64,000 nucleotides of DNA, from positions 62,001-126,000 of the forward strand of contig NZ_APNK01000002.1 in the NCBI RefSeq assembly GCF_000732535.1. Direction: 5' to 3'. Source of the stretch: Salinisphaera hydrothermalis C41B8. GTDB lineage: Bacteria; Pseudomonadota; Gammaproteobacteria; Nevskiales; Salinisphaeraceae. Below are positions 16,877-29,033 of the stretch, one piece after another. Numbering within the stretch: the stretch's first letter is position 1; each line of letters begins with the position of its first letter. The translations under genes were made by a program, and so were the position numbers. A model generated the notes under the pieces. It was not told the DNA's origin. It worked only from the letters and a program-made list of their open reading frames with translations, and did not search any database.

Positions 16877-17947
16877 ATGTCTGATTCCTCGAATGACGAC
16901 CCGGCGCCTTCCAAGGTTCTGGTTGTCGACGATCTTTATGCCAACCGCGTTGCCCTGCGGCGGGTGCTCCAGCGCATCGACGTTGACGTGGTGGAGGCGG
17001 GCAGTGGCAACGATGCGCTTGCCGCATGCCTCGACCACGAGTTCGCGCTGATTCTGCTCGACGTTCAGATGCCGGACATGGACGGCATGGAAGTGGCCGA
17101 ACTGCTCAACGGCGAGGAATCGACGCGCGACACGGCGATCATCTTCGTCACCGCGGGCTCCAGTGACGATATGGACCGGCTCAAGGGTTACCGGCTCGGC
17201 GCGGTCGACTACATCACCAAACCGATCGACGAACGGCTGTTACAAGCCAAGGTTTGCAACTTCGTCGAGCTGTACGACAGTCGTCGAGCATTGCGTCGAG
17301 CCCGTGACGAGCTCGATGCGGTGAATAATCAGTTGCGTGGCGAAATCGAAATCCGCCGTAGTGCTGAAGCACGCGCTCAGCACTTGGCAACACACGATGC
17401 GCTAACGGGACTGCCCAACCGCTTGTTGTTCGTGGATCGTCTGAGCAGCATGACCAAGCGGGCTCGACGACGCGCCGGCCGCTTCGCCATCGGTTATATG
17501 GACCTGGATGGCTTCAAGCCGGTCAACGACGCCTACGGTCATCGCGCCGGCGATGTCGTGCTCGAGCACGTGGCGCGACGGCTCGAACAGACGCTGCAGG
17601 ATGTCGATACCGCGGCGCGCTTCGGCGGCGATGAGTTCGCCCTACTGATCGAAGACATCGACTCCGAACAGGCCTGCCTTTCGCGTTGTCAGGATGTGCT
17701 CGAGGCGGTATCGGCACCGATCGCGGTGCCGACCTCGACCGGTCACATCGAGGTCGAAATCAGTGCCAGCCTGGGTATCGCGTTTTACCCGGAGCACGGC
17801 AACGACGTGGATGAGCTGATGCACAACGCCGATTCGGCGCTTTATCGCGTCAAATACGAAGGCAAGGCGAGCGTACGCTTGTTTCAATCGCACGACGATG
17901 CACGGCCCATGCCCATCGGCGGCCAGAATCATCGTCTAATACAGTGA
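16877..17947 (+). CDS. Response regulator with REC and GGDEF domains (diguanylate cyclase)
   Basis: The 356-residue protein has a receiver domain at about 12-130 (VLVVDDLYANR, phosphoacceptor Asp in ILLDVQMPDMDG, TKPID) and a GGDEF domain at about 180-340. The active-site motif is intact (RFGGDEFALL, GGDEF at 250-254), so it should make c-di-GMP from two GTP. The position expected for the RxxD inhibitory site reads QDVD, so product inhibition may be lost. It lies 73 bases after cheR with its own GGGGTAGGGA ribosome-binding site. It is the likely output of the adjacent kinase. Confidence 0.9.
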   Translation: MSDSSNDDPAPSKVLVVDDLYANRVALRRVLQRIDVDVVEAGSGNDALAACLDHEFALILLDVQMPDMDGMEVAELLNGEESTRDTAIIFVTAGSSDDMDRLKGYRLGAVDYITKPIDERLLQAKVCNFVELYDSRRALRRARDELDAVNNQLRGEIEIRRSAEARAQHLATHDALTGLPNRLLFVDRLSSMTKRARRRAGRFAIGYMDLDGFKPVNDAYGHRAGDVVLEHVARRLEQTLQDVDTAARFGGDEFALLIEDIDSEQACLSRCQDVLEAVSAPIAVPTSTGHIEVEISASLGIAFYPEHGNDVDELMHNADSALYRVKYEGKASVRLFQSHDDARPMPIGGQNHRLIQ

Positions 17948-17954
17948 GTCGACG

Positions 17955-18251
17955 TCAGTCCGCGGTATCGACGGGTCCCGAGAACGGCTCTACCCGTTCT
18001 TCCGGGGCCTGACCTACCAGTTGATCGACCCGAAGCTCGGCGCTCTTGAGCATGGTCTGACATTGGCGCGCCAGGGTGACGCCCCGCTCGAACTTGGCCA
18101 ACGCTTGTTCCAGACTGATGTCGCCGGCCTCGAGTGACTCGACCAGCGATTCCAGTTCGGCGACCGAGCTCTCGAAGGCCGCCAGGGGTGGGGCATCGGC
18201 ACCGGTCTCGGCTTCGGCGGCTGGCGTTTTGTCGGTTGGGGCTTTACTCAT
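17955..18251 (-). CDS. xseB: Exodeoxyribonuclease VII small subunit
   Basis: The 98-residue protein contains the XseB core: FESSVAELESLVESLEAGD, ISLEQALAKFERGVTLARQC and a helical end. A poorly conserved acidic N-terminal extension of about 30 residues precedes it. It pairs with XseA to degrade single-stranded DNA. ATG 18251 was chosen; an ATG four codons upstream is possible. In many gammaproteobacteria xseB heads an xseB-ispA-dxs operon, but here its 3' end faces the GGDEF gene seven bases away and its upstream side is a repeat element, so that operon is not present. Confidence 0.9.
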   Translation of the reverse strand: MSKAPTDKTPAAEAETGADAPPLAAFESSVAELESLVESLEAGDISLEQALAKFERGVTLARQCQTMLKSAELRVDQLVGQAPEERVEPFSGPVDTAD

Positions 18252-20727
<2,476 letters not shown>

Positions 20728-20731
20728 TGAT

Positions 20732-20895
20732 CTTTGGCCTGAAGTCAGTCCGCAAATGAACGCCAATGCGCGCAAATAAGCCAAAGCGGCTAGGCTGCAT
20801 GAGGCGGCTCGCGACGAGACACGACCACCGGCCCGCATGCCCGACGATACATCGCACCCTTTGCGGCTGTGCGCGTTGATTTGCGGACCGCCAAA
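20732..20895. repeat. Inverted-repeat element between parE and parC
   Basis: The arms GTCCGCAAAT(G)AACGC at 20748-20763 and its mirror GCGTT(G)ATTTGCGGAC at 20873-20888 match except for the single variable centre base. Flanking CTTTGGC and GCCAAAG extend the pairing. The arms enclose about 110 bp with no gene. It fills nearly the whole parE-parC gap, and could be a small mobile repeat or a large RNA structure. Confidence 0.65.
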
Positions 20896-20918
20896 GTAAC
20901 GAACAGACAATCTTGCCC

Positions 20919-23141
20919 ATGGCCACAACTTTCGAACACGACAGCGAGCGCCTGCCGCTCAACGCCTTTGCCGAGAAGGCGTATCTCGATTACGCGATGT
21001 ACGTCATTCTCGATCGTGCATTGCCGCATATCGGGGACGGGCTGAAACCGGTCCAGCGGCGCATCGTATATGCCATGTCCGAGCTCGGGCTGTCGGCGGT
21101 TTCCAAGCCGAAGAAAGCCGCGCGCACGGTTGGCGACGTGATCGGCAAGTTCCATCCGCATGGCGACTCGGCCTGCTATGAAGCCATGGTGATCATGGCG
21201 CAGCCGTTCACCTATCGTTACCCGCTGATCGACGGGCAGGGGAACTGGGGCACGGCGGACGATCCGAAATCGTTCGCGGCCATGCGCTATACCGAATCGC
21301 GTTTGACGGCGTATGCGGCGACGCTGTTGTCGGAGCTGGACCAGGGCACGGTCGACTGGCAACCGAATTTCGATGGCACGCTGGACGAACCGGAGACGCT
21401 GCCCGCGCGTCTGCCGAACGTGTTGCTCAACGGCGGCACCGGCATTGCCGTCGGCATGGCCACCGATATTCCGCCGCACAATATTCGCGAGGTCGTGGAC
21501 GCGACCATCCATCTGTTGCACAACCCGGATGCCGATGTCGACGCGCTGATCGAACATCTCCCGGCGCCGGATTTTCCGACCGGGGCCGAGATCATCACGC
21601 CGGCGACGGAAATCCGGCAGCTGTATGCCACGGGCAACGGCCAGATCCGCGTGCGGGCGACCTACACGGTCGAATCGGGTGAGGTCGTCATCAACGAGCT
21701 GCCGTACCAGACCTCCGGTGCGAAGGTGCTGGAACAGATCGCGGCCCAGATGACGGCCAAGAAGCTGCCGATGGTCTCGGATCTGCGGGACGAGTCCGAC
21801 CACGAGAACCCAACGCGGCTCGTGATCGTGCCGCGCAGCAACCGGGTGGATATCGAAGCGATGATGGCGCATCTGTTCGCCACCACCGGGCTTGAGAAGA
21901 ACGTGCGCGTCAATCTCAACGTGATCGGGCTGGACGGCGCGCCGAAGGTCAAGAATCTACGCGATCTGCTATCGGAATGGCTGACCTATCGCACGAACAC
22001 CGTCACGCGGCGACTCGAACACCGGCTCGACGCGGTCACCGACCGGTTGCATATCCTCGAGGGCCTGCTCGTTGCCTATCTGAACATCGACGAGGTGATT
22101 CACATCATCCGCACCGAGGACGAGCCCAAACCGGTGATGATGGATCGTTTCTCGATCACCGACGTCCAGGCCGACGCGATCCTCAATCTGCGTCTGCGGC
22201 ACTTGATGAAGCTCGAAGAGTTCAAGATCCGCGGTGAACAGGAGGAGCTGGAGGACGAGCGCGCCAAGCTGGAAGCCATACTCGGCTCGAAAGCCAAACT
22301 GAACCGGCTGATTGCCGACGAATTGACGGCCGATGCCGAGCAGTACGGCGACGATCGCCGCAGTGCACTGGTGGAGCGCAATCAGGCCAAGGCGCTGTCG
22401 GAAGCCGATCTGATGCCGAGCGAGAACATCACGGTGGTGCTGTCGCGTGAAGGTTGGATCCGCTCGGCCAAGGGCCACGACGTCGATGCCATGGGCATGA
22501 ACTATCGGACCGGCGATGAATATCTCGCCGACGCGCCGGGCCGTTCAAACGAGACGTTGATTGTGGTCGATTCAACCGGCCGCAGCTACAGCATGGCCGC
22601 GCACAAGCTGCCGTCCGCGCGGGGCCAGGGTGAGCCGCTGACCGGCTCGCTGTCGCCGGCCGACGGCGCGCGTTTTGTCGGCGTGGCGATCGGCGGCGAG
22701 GATCTGACCTGCGTGCTGGCGTCGACGGCCGGCAACGGTTTCGCGACGACGCTCGCGGATATGGCCAGCAAGCAGAAATCCGGCAAGGCCACGCTCACGC
22801 CCGGAAAGGGCGCGACCGCGCTTGCGCCCACCACGGTTGCCGGGGACGACCCGGAAGTGTGTGTGGTCACCACCGCGGGCCAGCTGCTGTGTCTGTCGCT
22901 GGAGGAATTGCCGAAGCTTGCCAAGGGCAAGGGCAACAAGCTGATCGCCCTCAAGGCCGGGGAGGCCGTGGTCGCGATCCAGGCGGTTTCCGGCGATCAG
23001 ACGCTGGTGATTCATAGCGGCAAGCGCCATATGACGCTCAAGCCCGCCGAACGCGATGCCTATCGCGGCCCGCGGGCGTCGCGCGGCAAGCGGCTGCCGC
23101 GTGGTTTTACCCAGGTCCAGCGGTTGTCGCGCCAGTCGTAA
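20919..23141 (+). CDS. parC: DNA topoisomerase IV subunit A
   Basis: The 740-residue DNA-cleaving subunit has its catalytic Tyr124 in [10 protein letters not shown]. Ser84 and Glu88 in [12 protein letters not shown] occupy the quinolone-resistance positions and are both wild-type, so no target-site resistance is predicted. The N-terminal winged-helix domain, a tower/coiled coil with [21 protein letters not shown] and a C-terminal beta-pinwheel follow in order. The length fits ParC (about 750), not GyrA. ATG 20919 was chosen over TTG 20913. The gene is convergent with the FimX-like gene 49 bases away. Confidence 0.96.
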   Translation: MATTFEHDSERLPLNAFAEKAYLDYAMYVILDRALPHIGDGLKPVQRRIVYAMSELGLSAVSKPKKAARTVGDVIGKFHPHGDSACYEAMVIMAQPFTYRYPLIDGQGNWGTADDPKSFAAMRYTESRLTAYAATLLSELDQGTVDWQPNFDGTLDEPETLPARLPNVLLNGGTGIAVGMATDIPPHNIREVVDATIHLLHNPDADVDALIEHLPAPDFPTGAEIITPATEIRQLYATGNGQIRVRATYTVESGEVVINELPYQTSGAKVLEQIAAQMTAKKLPMVSDLRDESDHENPTRLVIVPRSNRVDIEAMMAHLFATTGLEKNVRVNLNVIGLDGAPKVKNLRDLLSEWLTYRTNTVTRRLEHRLDAVTDRLHILEGLLVAYLNIDEVIHIIRTEDEPKPVMMDRFSITDVQADAILNLRLRHLMKLEEFKIRGEQEELEDERAKLEAILGSKAKLNRLIADELTADAEQYGDDRRSALVERNQAKALSEADLMPSENITVVLSREGWIRSAKGHDVDAMGMNYRTGDEYLADAPGRSNETLIVVDSTGRSYSMAAHKLPSARGQGEPLTGSLSPADGARFVGVAIGGEDLTCVLASTAGNGFATTLADMASKQKSGKATLTPGKGATALAPTTVAGDDPEVCVVTTAGQLLCLSLEELPKLAKGKGNKLIALKAGEAVVAIQAVSGDQTLVIHSGKRHMTLKPAERDAYRGPRASRGKRLPRGFTQVQRLSRQS

Positions 23142-23190
23142 ACGCGCTCTGCGCTTGTCGGTTTGGCAGGCGAGGCGCGCGCCTTCGAGA

Positions 23191-25245
23191 TCAGCCGATC
23201 GTTTCGCCGTGCTGGAGGGCGGCCGGGTCGGGCTCCTGAATGAAGTGGCCCTGGACGTAGTTGACGCCGGCCTGCCAGAGGCGCGCCATGCTCGCGGCGT
23301 CCTCGATGTGCTCCGCGATAAGCGGGATACGGTGTTCGCGGGCAAAATCGACGACGCGCTGCAAGCGGGCGTCCTCGCTGTTCTGCTCGGCCAGTTGGCG
23401 CGCGAACGCCGGGGCGAGCTTGACGAACGACAACTCGAGGTTTTCCAGCATCGCCGCATGGCTGCTCGATTCGCCGAAATGGGTAAGCGCGAAGCGATAG
23501 CCCAGACGGTCGAGTTCGCTGGCCAGTCGGCGCGTGGCGGCCACATGCGAGCGCGCATCGGTTTCGCGCACGCAGAACACGATCTGCTGCGGATCGATGG
23601 TGGCCATGGTTTCGTCCGCGGCCAGCCATTGAGTGAAGGTGGCGCCGTCTTCGAGCGTGGCGGCGGACAACTTCACGAATAACGCGAGTTCGACGTCGCG
23701 CGCGGCCTGTTCGGCGATCACGCGAGCCGCCCGGCGCGCCACCCAGCGGTCGATTTCCGGCATCAGCCCCGCCTGCTCGGCGGTCGGCAGGAAGTTGCCG
23801 GGCATGATCATGCCGTCGTGATCGTCCACGTAGCGCAACAGGACATCGTAGTAGCGCCGGTGGTCGCCGGCCAGACTGGTCACAGTCTGAAACGCCAGCC
23901 GGAAACGATCCGATGCCAGCGCCTGTTCAAGCCGCGCCCGCCAGGCGTCGGAACCGGCCTGGGCATCGGCCAGCGGGTCGCCCTCGCATTCGCGGAAGGC
24001 GTCGCCGCCGGTGTCGCGCAGGCGATAACCGGTATCGACCAGCTGCTGCAGCCGACGATCGTTGCTCGCGGAATCGGCGCCGAGCATGATCGACGACACA
24101 CTTGCGGTGACGTGCACGGACCGTTGATGGGTGCCGAATTCGGTATCGCCGATCGCTCGGACCAGGGCTTCGGCGATGGCCGGAATTTCGGCCGGGGCGC
24201 CGCGCTCCACCGAAAGTACGAACTCGCCCACGGCAAAACGGAAACAGCGATCGCTGTCGGCGAGGTTGTCGATGAGAAAGAGGCTGATTTCCTCCAGCAA
24301 CTCGTCGGTGCTGGCCAGGCCGAACTGTTGCTGCAGGGCGGGTACGCCGTCGATGGCCACGAATACCAGGCCACGCAGCCGGCCGGTGTCCGACCAGCGG
24401 CTGATGCTCGCAAGATGCCGGTGCAGCGCCATGCGCGCATCGGCGGTGGGGCTGGCGCCCAGCATCGGAACGCTCGTGGCCTCGATCGGGGCCAGTGACA
24501 GCCACTGGCTGCGGTCGGCGCCGGTGTACAGATGGGCCGAAAGCGGGTGCGTGGCGCCGGCGCTTGCGCGGCGCAGGATGACGCCGCGGCCCGTCGGCCT
24601 CTGGGGATCGTCAAGCCGGGTCTGGGCGGCCGCCAAACGGGCGGCGTCGCCCTTGGACAGCCAGCTGCCAAGGGCCTGACCGTTGATTGCTTCGCTGGAT
24701 TCGGCGCCGATCAGGCGCGCGAAATCGGGCGTCGCGCCGACCAGCATGCCGCCATCCAGACGGGCCCGGGCCCGTTCGCCCTGTTGCTCGAATTCGGCCA
24801 GCCGGCGGCGATCGATGGCCACGTCGAGCGCGCGCAGCAAGCGCGCGTCGATCAAATCGGCTTCCTCGTCGGTATCGATGCGTTGGCAGACGCCGGCGCG
24901 GATACAGGCCCCGCGCGGCGGCAAACGCATTTCGGGGCCGACCACCACCAACGGGACGTTGCCCGCTTTTTCGATGCGCTGGATCAGCGTGGCCGTATCG
25001 AAGCGATCGCCTTCGCTGCACACCAGCGCCAGCAGAGCAACCGGCGGATGTGTGTTGGCGACGGCGTCGTCGAACGCAGCGAACGTCTGGCTGCCCCAGT
25101 CGGGCGGCGCCAGGGTATGCAGACGCGCAGCGAGCCGGCGGCTTGTTTTGTCATCGCCCCCGATCACCGCGATCAGCGCATTGGCATTGGCGCTGTCATT
25201 GCTCGCGCTCAGGCGATATTCGTTGCTTGCGTCGGCAATAGCCAT
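23191..25245 (-). CDS. FimX-like protein with degenerate GGDEF and EAL domains
   Basis: The 684-residue protein has an N-terminal receiver-like region (about 22-145), a PAS-like region (about 160-255), a degenerate GGDEF domain and a degenerate EAL domain. GGDEF reads AVGEF (338-342), EAL reads DVLLR (467-471), and the catalytic DDFG reads THFG (588-591). FimX of Pseudomonas aeruginosa has the same layout and size, lacks enzyme activity and binds c-di-GMP to control type IV pili; the same role is inferred. It lies 14 bases downstream of epmB in the same direction. A residual phosphodiesterase activity is unlikely because metal ligands are lost. Confidence 0.82.
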   Translation of the reverse strand: MAIADASNEYRLSASNDSANANALIAVIGGDDKTSRRLAARLHTLAPPDWGSQTFAAFDDAVANTHPPVALLALVCSEGDRFDTATLIQRIEKAGNVPLVVVGPEMRLPPRGACIRAGVCQRIDTDEEADLIDARLLRALDVAIDRRRLAEFEQQGERARARLDGGMLVGATPDFARLIGAESSEAINGQALGSWLSKGDAARLAAAQTRLDDPQRPTGRGVILRRASAGATHPLSAHLYTGADRSQWLSLAPIEATSVPMLGASPTADARMALHRHLASISRWSDTGRLRGLVFVAIDGVPALQQQFGLASTDELLEEISLFLIDNLADSDRCFRFAVGEFVLSVERGAPAEIPAIAEALVRAIGDTEFGTHQRSVHVTASVSSIMLGADSASNDRRLQQLVDTGYRLRDTGGDAFRECEGDPLADAQAGSDAWRARLEQALASDRFRLAFQTVTSLAGDHRRYYDVLLRYVDDHDGMIMPGNFLPTAEQAGLMPEIDRWVARRAARVIAEQAARDVELALFVKLSAATLEDGATFTQWLAADETMATIDPQQIVFCVRETDARSHVAATRRLASELDRLGYRFALTHFGESSSHAAMLENLELSFVKLAPAFARQLAEQNSEDARLQRVVDFAREHRIPLIAEHIEDAASMARLWQAGVNYVQGHFIQEPDPAALQHGETIG

Positions 25246-25259
25246 GTGTAACAGCCCCC

Positions 25260-26336
25260 TTATCCCCTCACAGCATGCCGGGCGCGTGCCGGCACGCCAA
25301 GTACGCTCTTGGCATCATCCCCCGCGCCCTCGCGCGCGAGCTTCGGCACCAGATAGCCGGGCAGACGCGCCGCGACCTCCTGCATGAGCGTTGTCGCCCG
25401 CGATTCGGACACCTCGAAATGAGAGGTACCCCGAACGCGATCAAGTAGATGCAGATAATAGGGCATAACGCCGGCATCGAAGAGGGCCAGGCTCAAATCC
25501 GCAAGCGCATCCGCTGAATCGTTGACGCCGGCCAGCAGCACCGCCTGGTTGAGCAACGTGGCGCCCGAGGCTGCCATGGCACGCAGGGCGGCCGTTACAT
25601 CGTCCGACAACTCGTTGGCGTGATTGACATGTACGACGACCACAACGCGGGCCCGGCGCCGAGCGAGCCACGCCAGAAAGGCTTCATCGACGCGCTCGGG
25701 CATCACCGCCGGGGTACGCGTATGCAGACGCAGCCGCTCGACGTGTTCGATGGCGTCCAGGCGGTCGCCGAGGCTCTCAAGGCGCGCATTGGACAACGAC
25801 AACGGGTCGCCGCCGGACAGGAGGACTTCGCGGATGCTCGGGTCGGCGGCGATGCGCCGGAGTGCCGCCTCGGCATGCGAGCCGCCGGCATGCTGCGCGC
25901 TGTAGTCGAAATGGCGCCGGAAACAATAGCGGCAGTGCACCGCACAGGCGCCGGTGGTGACCAGCAGCGCGCGCCCGTAATATTTGTGCAGCAGACCGTC
26001 GCCGGCGGCGCTGGCCTGATCGCCCACGGCGTCGTCGACGAAACCCGGCGGATCGGCGTGTTCGGCATCCAGCGGCAGAATCTGGCGCAGCAGTGGATCG
26101 GCGATATCGCCGCGGCGCATGCGCGCGACGTAGCTGCGCGGCACGCGCAGATCGAACAACGCGGCCGCCCGGCGTGCCGCCGGCTTGTGCTCGGGCGGCA
26201 ACTCCAGTTCGGCAAACAGGGTATCGACGTCGGTGATCGCGTCGCGCATGGCCTGCTGCCAGTCAGCGCTGCGATACGATAGACTGCGCGGCTCGATCAG
26301 CGGCGTGATCCGCGATGGCGCGGGGCGTGTGCTCAT
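25260..26336 (-). CDS. epmB: EF-P beta-lysylation protein, radical SAM lysine 2,3-aminomutase-like
   Basis: The 358-residue radical SAM enzyme has its iron-sulfur cluster cysteines at 131, 135 and 138 ([10 protein letters not shown]) and the SAM-binding [13 protein letters not shown]. It converts (S)-alpha-lysine to (R)-beta-lysine for attachment to elongation factor P. It is shorter than catabolic KamA enzymes (about 415 residues), as is typical of EpmB. ATG 26336 was chosen because the region upstream in frame runs into efp leader sequence. It is divergent from efp with 70 bases between starts, and the fimX-like gene is downstream. Confidence 0.94.
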   Translation of the reverse strand: MSTRPAPSRITPLIEPRSLSYRSADWQQAMRDAITDVDTLFAELELPPEHKPAARRAAALFDLRVPRSYVARMRRGDIADPLLRQILPLDAEHADPPGFVDDAVGDQASAAGDGLLHKYYGRALLVTTGACAVHCRYCFRRHFDYSAQHAGGSHAEAALRRIAADPSIREVLLSGGDPLSLSNARLESLGDRLDAIEHVERLRLHTRTPAVMPERVDEAFLAWLARRRARVVVVVHVNHANELSDDVTAALRAMAASGATLLNQAVLLAGVNDSADALADLSLALFDAGVMPYYLHLLDRVRGTSHFEVSESRATTLMQEVAARLPGYLVPKLAREGAGDDAKSVLGVPARARHAVRG

Positions 26337-26406
26337 ATGCCACAAGTCTAGAACCGGGCCGCCGTGCATGCCAGTGCGGTGTGGCTCGGCCTTGGAGTTT
26401 CGTTTT

Positions 26407-26979
26407 ATGGCGCAGTTTTCTACCAACCAGTTCAAGGGCGGTCTGAAGATCATCCTCGACGGCGATCCCTACACCATCGTCGAGAACGAATTCGTCAAGC
26501 CCGGCAAGGGCCAGGCCTTCAATCGCGTGAAGGTGCGCAACCTCAAAACCAACCGAACGGTCGAGCGGACCTTCAAATCCGGCGACTCGGTCGAGGCCGC
26601 CGACGTGTTCAACCTGGATCTCCAGTTCCTGTATCACGACGGCGAGTTCTTCCATTTCATGGAACCGAACTCCTTCGAGCAGTACCAGGCCAGCGAAGCC
26701 GCGGTCGGCGATGCCGCCAAGTGGCTCAAGCCGCAGGACAGCTGCGACGTTACGCTCTGGAACGGGGTGCCGCTGCAGGTGGACGCGCCCAACTTCGTGA
26801 TTTTGCAGGTCACTGAAACCGATCCTGGCGTGCGCGGCAACACCTCCTCGGGCGGCTCCAAGCCGGCGACGCTGGAAACCGGCGCCGTGGTGCAGGTGCC
26901 GCTGTTCATCGAGGAAGGCGAGACACTGCGCATCGATACCCGCAAGGGCGAGTACGTCTCTCGCGCCAACGAAAGCTGA
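26407..26979 (+). CDS. efp: Translation elongation factor P
   Basis: This is a 190-residue EF-P that relieves ribosome stalling at polyproline stretches. It has the KOW-like N-terminal domain and two OB domains. Lys34 in KPGKGQAF is the beta-lysylation site, which matches the neighbouring epmA and epmB; pseudomonads of the rhamnosylated type carry Arg here. The C-terminal signature [14 protein letters not shown] is present. The ATG follows GGAG. It shares a 70-bp control region with divergent epmB, and epmA follows 32 bases downstream. Confidence 0.97.
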   Translation: MAQFSTNQFKGGLKIILDGDPYTIVENEFVKPGKGQAFNRVKVRNLKTNRTVERTFKSGDSVEAADVFNLDLQFLYHDGEFFHFMEPNSFEQYQASEAAVGDAAKWLKPQDSCDVTLWNGVPLQVDAPNFVILQVTETDPGVRGNTSSGGSKPATLETGAVVQVPLFIEEGETLRIDTRKGEYVSRANES

Positions 26980-27011
26980 TTCTGGGCGAGCGACCCGCAT
27001 GAGCGATCTGC

Positions 27012-27959
27012 GTGAGCGACTATAGCCGCTGGCGCTCGGGGCTCGCCCCGGGCGCGCTAGCGGCGCGGGCGCGGCTGATGGGCGCGATCCGTGTCTTCAT
27101 GGCCGAGCACGGGCTGCTGGAAGTCGACACGCCGTTGCTGTCGGCCGCCGCGCCCAGCGAGCGCGCGCTGGAATGTCTGGCGGTCGACGGCGCGGGTTAT
27201 CTGGTGCCGTCGCCGGAGCACGCCCTCAAGCGTCTGCTGGCCGAAGGCGCCGGCTCGTTGTACCAGCTTGGACATGTGTTCCGGGCCGGCGAGTCCGGGC
27301 GCTGGCACAACCCCGAGTTCACCATGCTCGAGTGGTACGGTGTTGGCGACGATATGTTCGACGCCATTGCGCGCCTGACGGCACTCCTCCCGAGGCTGGG
27401 CACACCGCCGATCGAGCGCTCGCGAACCTATCGCGAGGTGTTTCAAGCCACCGTCGGCGTTGACCCGCTGGTCGCCGATGCCCAAACGCTGGCTGGCTGC
27501 GCGCAGGCGCGCGGTGTCGCGCCCAGCGGGCCGGACGCCTCGTTTGATCGCGTGTTCTGGCTCGATCTGTTGATGGCCACCTGCGTACAGCCGACGCTGG
27601 GCGGCGACGGCCCGGAGATCGTCACGCATTTCCCCGCCGATGATGCCGTGCTCGTAGCCGCCGACCCGGACGAGCCGCGGCAGGCGCTGCGCTTCGAATG
27701 CTTCTGGCAGGGCGTGGAACTGGCCAACGGCGCCCGCGAACTGACCGATGCAGGCCTGGCCCGACAACGGATGATGCGCGAGCAGAACGCGCGTGCTGCC
27801 CAGGGCAGCCCCGTACCGCCGATTGACGAGGCTTTGCTGGCCGCCATGCGAGCCGGGCTGCCGCCCTGTGCCGGCGTAGCGCTCGGGGTCGATCGCCTAC
27901 TGGCGCTGCTTCAAGGCTGTGACGCCATCGCGCCGGTCCTACCGTTCGCGGCGACCTGA
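27012..27959 (+). CDS. epmA: EF-P lysine ligase, truncated LysRS-like
   Basis: The 315-residue protein contains only the class II aminoacyl-tRNA synthetase catalytic core, without the anticodon-binding domain of LysRS. Motif 2 is seen as FRAGESGRWHNPEFTMLEWY and motif 3 as GVALGVDRLLALL. It ligates beta-lysine made by EpmB to Lys34 of EF-P, using ATP. The GTG start at 27012 lies 32 bases after efp; a nearby ATG at 26999 is out of frame. Its 3' end converges with psd 23 bases away. Confidence 0.95.
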   Translation: MSDYSRWRSGLAPGALAARARLMGAIRVFMAEHGLLEVDTPLLSAAAPSERALECLAVDGAGYLVPSPEHALKRLLAEGAGSLYQLGHVFRAGESGRWHNPEFTMLEWYGVGDDMFDAIARLTALLPRLGTPPIERSRTYREVFQATVGVDPLVADAQTLAGCAQARGVAPSGPDASFDRVFWLDLLMATCVQPTLGGDGPEIVTHFPADDAVLVAADPDEPRQALRFECFWQGVELANGARELTDAGLARQRMMREQNARAAQGSPVPPIDEALLAAMRAGLPPCAGVALGVDRLLALLQGCDAIAPVLPFAAT

Positions 27960-27982
27960 TCGCCGCGGGCTAACCCCCTCGC

Positions 27983-28876
27983 TCAGGCGCCCGGGACGAG
28001 CCGACCGAGCGGCTGGTTGAGGCGCACCGCCTGGCCGGCGGCAAGCTCGGGATCAAAGTCCACCGCGTCCGGGCCAGTGAGCACGATCACGCTCGAGCCG
28101 AGCATGAAATGGCCCATCTGGCCGCCGCGGACATAGCGATGATCCGCGTCGCCGGCGTCGATGTAGCTGGTATGACGCCGCGCTTTCTGATGGGGCGGGC
28201 AAACACGGCCGGCGGCCTTGGTGTGGATGCCGCCGACGATGAAGGCGCCCACCATGACGACCGCGACCGGGCCGATCGCGGTATCGAAGCAACTCACGAG
28301 TCGTTCGTTGCGCGAGAACAGTCGAGGGATGGCGCGCACACAACGCGGGTTGACGCCGAACAGCCGGCCCGGCACATAGCGCGTTTCGCGCAGGCGGCCG
28401 TCCAGCGGCATATGCACGCGATGATAATTATGCGGCGCCAGATAGAGCGTGAAATAGCGCCCGCCGAGAAAAGCGGCGGCAAGGCTGTCGTCACCCGCCA
28501 CCAGCTCGCGCAGATCGTAGGCCACGCCCTTGGTCTGGAACAGCCGCCCGGTTTCGATCGTGCCAAACATGCCGAGCTGGCCGTCGACCGGACAGAGCAG
28601 GGCATGGTCTTCGCTCGGCATGGGTCGGGCGCCGTCGGCCAGCTCACGGGTAAAAAAATCGTTGAAACAGGCGTATTGCGTCGGCTCGGGCTCGGCGGCC
28701 TCGCGCATGTCGATCGCCGGATAGGCGCGCAAAAATCCGCGGATAAGCAGGTTCTTGATTCGCGGCAGACGGATCTCCGCGATCAGAAACGCCAGATGCG
28801 AAATCGCGCGCGTCGGCAGCAACCAGAGAGCGAAAGCGAACAGACGATCGGACAGGCTAACCGGAGCAGCGGACAT
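27983..28876 (-). CDS. psd: Phosphatidylserine decarboxylase proenzyme
   Basis: The 297-residue inner-membrane enzyme makes phosphatidylethanolamine. It self-cleaves to create a pyruvoyl cofactor. The cleavage motif reads LGSS instead of the usual bacterial LGST; Ser261 is the residue expected to become the pyruvoyl group and is conserved. Other active-site segments are present: CPVDGQLG and YLAPHNYHRVHMPLDG. ATG 28876 was chosen because the next upstream in-frame starts lack family sequence. It is divergent from prmB (157 bp apart). Confidence 0.93.
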   Translation of the reverse strand: MSAAPVSLSDRLFAFALWLLPTRAISHLAFLIAEIRLPRIKNLLIRGFLRAYPAIDMREAAEPEPTQYACFNDFFTRELADGARPMPSEDHALLCPVDGQLGMFGTIETGRLFQTKGVAYDLRELVAGDDSLAAAFLGGRYFTLYLAPHNYHRVHMPLDGRLRETRYVPGRLFGVNPRCVRAIPRLFSRNERLVSCFDTAIGPVAVVMVGAFIVGGIHTKAAGRVCPPHQKARRHTSYIDAGDADHRYVRGGQMGHFMLGSSVIVLTGPDAVDFDPELAAGQAVRLNQPLGRLVPGA

Positions 28877-29033
28877 GGCAAGGTGGGTCGGGACGGCGGA
28901 GCTAACCCGGCAGGGTAGCGCAACAGCGCAGCGCAAGCGATCTGGTTTATCCTGTCGCTCGATAAATACGACGCGCGATGTCGATCGTGCGTCGTTCAAC
29001 CTCTGAAAGCGGGTCGAACCCGCGAGTGAAATT

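Noticed and set aside
20919-23141. Possible quinolone-resistance substitutions in ParC
   Set aside because: Ser84 and Glu88 are wild-type residues.
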